Below, in pieces: positions 61,101 through 64,000 of a DNA stretch of 64,000 nucleotides. This DNA is from an uncultured Bacteroidales bacterium. Its GTDB lineage: Bacteria > Bacteroidota > Bacteroidia > Bacteroidales > Bacteroidaceae. Position 1 is the first letter of the stretch. The number at the start of each line of letters is the position of its first letter. Position numbers and translations under genes: made by a program. Where the stretch lies: the NCBI GenBank assembly GCA_902787575.1, contig CADAGX010000001.1, positions 1 through 64,000 on the forward strand, written 5' to 3'. The notes beneath the pieces are model-generated. The model made no database searches. It worked only from the letters and a program-made list of their open reading frames with translations, and was not told the origin of the DNA.

Positions 61101-62648
61101 GACCGCCTCAGCTACCTGCCCGAGAGCGTCATCCGCGGTACTCTCTGCGGCACCTCGCACGTAGCATCCGCTGGCATGGTGGACGGCAAGTTGCGCATCC
61201 TCCTCTACTCCACCAGCCACCAGAGCCTGCGCCAGCAGGCAGGCGAGCTTATGCGCATCGGCCTCATTTCAGAGAACGACTTCGCCGGCGGCACGCTCAC
61301 GGCTGGCAACCAGAAGGTAGTCACCGCCGAAGGCCTCTTCCTCCGGCCCGCCGACACCCAGTGCAACGTCCAGCTTACGGCCACGCCCGTCAGCGAGATA
61401 CAGATAGCCCAGAACCCCTACATCGTGGAGCAAGGCCAGACCATCATGCTCGAAGCCACTGTGCTGCCCGTCACCGCCAGCGAGAAGACGCTCCGGTGGA
61501 GCATCTCCAACGCCGCCGTGGCCAAAGTGACGGCCGATGGTAAGCTCATAGCCCGCAATAGCGGCCACGCCATCATCACCGCCTCGGCCACCGACGGCTC
61601 CGGTGTCACCGCCACCTCCTATCTGCGCGTGCTGGGCGAAGGCGACTTCGAGATAGCCAGTGCCGAGGAGTTCATCGAGTTCAGCGCCTGCGTCAGCAAG
61701 GGCTACACAGACATCAACGCCTCGCTGACGGCCGACATCGACATGTCGGGCATCAACCTCTCGCCCATCGGCACAGAAGAGCAGCCCTTCAGCGGCACCT
61801 TCGACGGCCGCGGCCATACCATCAGCCACCTCATCATCGACCGTCCCAACGAGACGGGCGTCGGCCTCTTTGGTCACATCACCGCACCCGCCACCATACG
61901 CAACCTCGTGCTCGATGCCTCGTGCGCCATCGTCGGACAGGAGTACGCCGGACTCGTCGGCTACTCCGAAGACTCTGGCACCGTCACCCTCGAATGCCTT
62001 GGCAACGAAGGCTCCGTTAGCGCCGATGCCACTCCGGCCGGCATCTTGGGCAGTGCGCGCAACAGCAGTGTTGCCTCCATCACCAACTGCTACTCCACCG
62101 GACGCATCACCACCATCACCAGCGGACTCGAGGACATCGGTGCCGCACAAATCAGCGGCTGGCTGGGCAACGTGGCCGCCACCGTCACCAACTGCTGGTC
62201 CACCAGCGAGATAACAGGCTTCCAGGCCAGCGGCTACGCCATTACCACCGACCGCACCTTTGCCCGCGTCAGCGGCTCGAAGCCCACGTTCACCAACTGC
62301 TACAGCCAAGTCAGCAAGCAGGTGACGCTCACCGAGGCAGAGAAGTTCCTGTCTGGCGAAGTCACCTATCTGCTCAATGCCGGCCAGACGCAGAATCCCG
62401 TCTGGGGCCAGACCATAGGCCTCGACGAGCATCCCTCGTTCCAGGCCGGCCACGGCATCGTCTTCAAGGACACCGACGGCACGTACTACAATCAGGGCAC
62501 CGACATAGCCGCGCCGGCGACTGGCGTCGGGCAGGCAACCACCGTTTACGACCTCTCCGGCCGCAAGATTGCCAACTCGCCCACCACAGACAGCAAGCTG
62601 CAGAAGGGCCTCTACATCATAGGTGGCCGCAAGGTGCTTGTGAAGTAA
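58146..62648 (+). CDS. Large surface protein: F5/8C, CotH, GLUG, dockerin, cohesin-like, Big_2 and T9SS tail
   Basis: 1500 aa. Signal peptide to about 28; F5/8 type C domain about 40-175 (NAFDGDFNTFYASY, TWVGLDLG, ARCNIGELEFYGFEG). CotH-like domain about 190-590: FPKKPYRFKFQ, NNYGDKTLLRNILAFE, GEYQGCYQLCDQI, APSWDFDLAYEN; CotH proteins are kinases of spore coat in Bacillus, but in Bacteroidota their role is unknown. GLUG repeats follow about 640-800. Two dockerin-type calcium loops (DTDGDGDVDIADLSLY and NADGTIDVFDI) lie near 878-922, then a cohesin-like segment (ITALQADIQISDRL region), a Big_2 Ig domain about 1080-1165, a second GLUG series, and the tail KGLYIIGGRKVLVK. Probably a surface-bound glycan-related protein. 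Confidence 0.9.
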   Translation: MRHTSILERSLILLSVLLLTAFNLSVQAADVVGTKLTGTPIGSPSVDYGTSQVSTTVNQPKNAFDGDFNTFYASYDRSNTWVGLDLGTPHVITRVGWCPRNTSSGATRVQLALFEGSNSEDFLDAVPLYLVPAKGVIGQMMYADINVSRGFRYVRYVGPNSARCNIGELEFYGFEGAGTDSIFYQVTNLPTVSIHTYSGVMPTDKDNDWESNITITYDGGRRIQEYPILTRCRGNASLNFPKKPYRFKFQNDKKHHMLKGSPLESPAKAKKWTLINNYGDKTLLRNILAFETSRRLGMPYTVYCQPVDVIMNGEYQGCYQLCDQISINDDRIPITEMTPYDTQEPELTGGYLIEVDAYASREASWFTSSRNIPVTIKSPDEDEITTEQKNYIRNYFNLMESSVFSTNFQDPSAGYRRRLDVESFLRHFLVGEFSGNTDTYWSTYMYKDRNQDYFTVAPSWDFDLAYENDNRIHPVNGKSNWVYASGGSSAGSMKSLVSRVLSDSYAAQRLKSIWKEMRDTGKFTEASLVGFVDSIASEIDASQRLNFIRWPILSTKVHQNYQALGSYSAELQVVRDYIPERIAWIDNKLSYNQGPVIPDSAFQISTPQDLIDFAAYIAKGGTGSTATLLADLDMTGFDASFKPIGTDLRPFGGTFDGQGHRITNLHVSGTNSVGLFGVVTGGAIISNFIVDASCSISGSSYVGVVGSANGIGQITFSRIGNEATISASTRNAGGIIGCNYGSTAEFVIENCYNTGDIVGGAESGAFCGWVGSSATIIDCYNIGTVSGYDSPETYLYRGSATLINTYSTQGAQGIIVDHETVGSGELCYRLNESRTVEPVWRQALSVDEYPTFLASHAIVGYEGGRYINLGVKYGTKGDTDGDGDVDIADLSLYAGYILQQPMDLFVLENADMNADGTIDVFDIVLASYAITGGQPSTGTPDDIDPDGMAARIEDFPMQAGAEKMVSISGTYDTPVTALQADIQISDRLSYLPESVIRGTLCGTSHVASAGMVDGKLRILLYSTSHQSLRQQAGELMRIGLISENDFAGGTLTAGNQKVVTAEGLFLRPADTQCNVQLTATPVSEIQIAQNPYIVEQGQTIMLEATVLPVTASEKTLRWSISNAAVAKVTADGKLIARNSGHAIITASATDGSGVTATSYLRVLGEGDFEIASAEEFIEFSACVSKGYTDINASLTADIDMSGINLSPIGTEEQPFSGTFDGRGHTISHLIIDRPNETGVGLFGHITAPATIRNLVLDASCAIVGQEYAGLVGYSEDSGTVTLECLGNEGSVSADATPAGILGSARNSSVASITNCYSTGRITTITSGLEDIGAAQISGWLGNVAATVTNCWSTSEITGFQASGYAITTDRTFARVSGSKPTFTNCYSQVSKQVTLTEAEKFLSGEVTYLLNAGQTQNPVWGQTIGLDEHPSFQAGHGIVFKDTDGTYYNQGTDIAAPATGVGQATTVYDLSGRKIANSPTTDSKLQKGLYIIGGRKVLVK

Positions 62649-62692
62649 ACCAACTTCTCGGGAAATCGTAAATCTATAAATCCGTAAATCCC

Positions 62693-64000
62693 TTGTTGTT
62701 TCGCGCCTTCCGTCCTCTCCTGCTCCTTGTGCTGCTATGCGGCTGCACCCACGGCACGGTGCATCGCCGTCTCTCCGCCATAGACAGCCTCACCGAGCAG
62801 CACTACGACTCGGCGCTCCTCTTGCTGCGCCAGATGGACACCCTGCCCATGCGCCGTGCCGACCGCATGTACCTCGAGTTGCTGCGCGGCAAGGCCATGA
62901 ACAAGGCCGACTCACTCTTCACCACCGACTCGCTGATGCGCCGCGTCGTGCGCTACTACGACCGCCTCGGTTCACGCAATCGCCGAATGCTGGCCCACTA
63001 CGTGCTGGGCTGCGCCTATCGCGACATGCAGAGCGCACCTCGCGCCCTGGAGCAGTATCAGCAGGCCATAGACGTGGCAGACACCACTGCCTCCGACTGC
63101 GACCTCAACACACTCATGCGCGTACACTCGCAGATGGCAGACCTTTACCTCCGAATGCATCTATATGAAGATTCCAACCGCGAGGACTCCATAGCCCAAC
63201 GTCTGGCATGGCAGATAAGAGATACCCTTTCTGCACTAATTTTTGAAGAAGCTTCCTGCAGCGCTTTATACAATAGTGGGAAATATGCAATGTGCATACA
63301 AAAATCCAAGAATCTGTATGATAAATGGAAACGATATGGTTTCCCAAATGAAGCAATACTATCATACGTTCTATGCATAAAATCATATTTTGCATTAGGC
63401 CAATTTGAGAAAGCAAAACCATATCTGGATTCATATGAAAATTGTATCTTCTTTAAAGCGGACTCTCGAAAAATAAATGGAGGAAAAGGAATACTTTCAA
63501 TTTATAAAGGAAAATATTACTTGGGTATAGGCCGCCTCGATTCTGCCGAATTCTACTTCCGAAGCGCTCTGCCCTATATTCACCTTCGCAACAACGCCCT
63601 ACTCCTATACAAGGGACTCAGCGACGTCTATGCCCTGCAGCACAAGGCAGACTCGGTGCTCAAGTACACCACGCTCTATACCGACGAGAAGGAGCGACGC
63701 TACAACGAAAGCATGGGACAGACAACCCTCCAGCTGTCTGCCGTTTACGACTACAGCGTGGAACAGAGGATAGCCAACGAGCAGCGCCGGAAGGCATTCC
63801 TTTGGAAATACCTCTCGCTCGTCTTCCTTTTCGTGTGTACCATCGTGGGATTCTACCTGTGGAAGAAGAAAGAGCGTGTCCGCCACCTCAACAGAGAACT
63901 CAGACGCAAGACGCAAGAACTCATTCACGAAGTGGCCAGAGTCAACGAAGATGCGGCGCAGAAGGACGAGCGCATCATCAAACTGAAAGGACAGATGGAG
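62693..64000 (+). CDS. Partial TPR lipoprotein with membrane segment and coiled coil, TTG start
   Basis: The frame is open for 436 codons to the window edge, so the gene is incomplete. It has no ATG near its start: the in-frame stop TAA is at 62669-62671 and the first plausible start is TTG at 62693 (or 62696), directly before the leader FRAFRPLLLLVLLCGC, a lipoprotein-type signal. Residues about 20-350 have a TPR-like helical pattern (DSALLLLRQMD, RALEQYQQAIDVADTT, DSAEFYFRSALPYIHL). A membrane segment (YLSLVFLFVCTIVGFYLW) follows near 365-382, then a charged coiled coil (HLNRELRRKTQELIHEV). This architecture is frequent in Bacteroidota sensors with a C-terminal DNA-binding domain; the C-terminus is not seen here. 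The middle (about 63160-63530) is clearly more A/T-rich than its flanks. Confidence 0.75.
   Translation, partial: MLFRAFRPLLLLVLLCGCTHGTVHRRLSAIDSLTEQHYDSALLLLRQMDTLPMRRADRMYLELLRGKAMNKADSLFTTDSLMRRVVRYYDRLGSRNRRMLAHYVLGCAYRDMQSAPRALEQYQQAIDVADTTASDCDLNTLMRVHSQMADLYLRMHLYEDSNREDSIAQRLAWQIRDTLSALIFEEASCSALYNSGKYAMCIQKSKNLYDKWKRYGFPNEAILSYVLCIKSYFALGQFEKAKPYLDSYENCIFFKADSRKINGGKGILSIYKGKYYLGIGRLDSAEFYFRSALPYIHLRNNALLLYKGLSDVYALQHKADSVLKYTTLYTDEKERRYNESMGQTTLQLSAVYDYSVEQRIANEQRRKAFLWKYLSLVFLFVCTIVGFYLWKKKERVRHLNRELRRKTQELIHEVARVNEDAAQKDERIIKLKGQME

Overview
The window reads as a chromosomal segment of a Bacteroidota bacterium, most likely order Bacteroidales and Prevotella-like. The support is: promoters of the Bacteroidota type (TTTG, 19-21 nt, TAnnTTTG) at several places; a set of fimbrillin (Mfa1/FimA-superfamily) lipoproteins; a GH97 enzyme; a CotH/dockerin surface protein; and five secreted proteins ending in the short G-x-Y-x-x-x-G-x-K-x-x-x-K type tail seen on type IX secretion (T9SS) cargo of this phylum. 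No rRNA or tRNA gene was found. The species cannot be fixed from the sequence.

Region 1 (about 0.3-36.1 kb, all minus strand) is one fimbria/adhesin operon read from a promoter at 36.1 kb down to 0.3 kb. In transcription order it holds an OmpA-like/DUF3575-type outer-membrane protein, a DUF5119-type lipoprotein, seven fimbrillin-family lipoproteins (545 to 781 aa for the repeated ones, 407 and 411 aa for the last two), then two giant secreted proteins (4075 and about 2669 aa) built from dozens of V-Y/F-G-G-G-N repeats. All seven fimbrillins carry a lipobox Cys and, 31-34 residues later, a Thr-Arg motif like the Arg-protease maturation site of Porphyromonas FimA/Mfa1. Most gene junctions carry a strong RNA hairpin just after the stop codon. 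The last giant gene stops at a UGA followed, in the same frame, by 28 codons encoding a perfect T9SS-like tail.

Region 2 (36.7-41.7 kb, plus strand) is a housekeeping operon: sppA, lpxK, purine nucleoside phosphorylase, thiL, closed by a 17-bp-stem bidirectional terminator. Region 3 (41.7-48.7 kb, minus) has an MFS transporter with a GH97 glycosidase, then an HhH (ComEA-like) protein behind two tandem sodium:neurotransmitter-symporter-family transporters. Region 4 (48.7-54.5 kb) has a VanZ-like protein, a small discoidin-domain protein, a 950-bp non-coding stretch with a 22-bp repeat array and a likely small RNA, then udk, an MltF-like lytic transglycosylase, L-serine dehydratase and a coiled-coil exported protein.

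Region 5 (54.6-64 kb, plus) is rich in secreted proteins: two small exported proteins, a BNR/sialidase-like propeller with a CBM9-like domain, a 1500-aa F5/8C-CotH-dockerin-GLUG protein, and the start of a TPR-transmembrane-coiled-coil protein that begins at a TTG codon and runs off the window.

The most notable items are the fimbrillin/giant GGN-repeat operon, the in-frame UGA before a conserved secretion tail, a family of 22-bp-period repeats at three intergenic sites (227-314, 45004-45047, 50116-50203), and covarying T-loop-like intercistronic hairpins.
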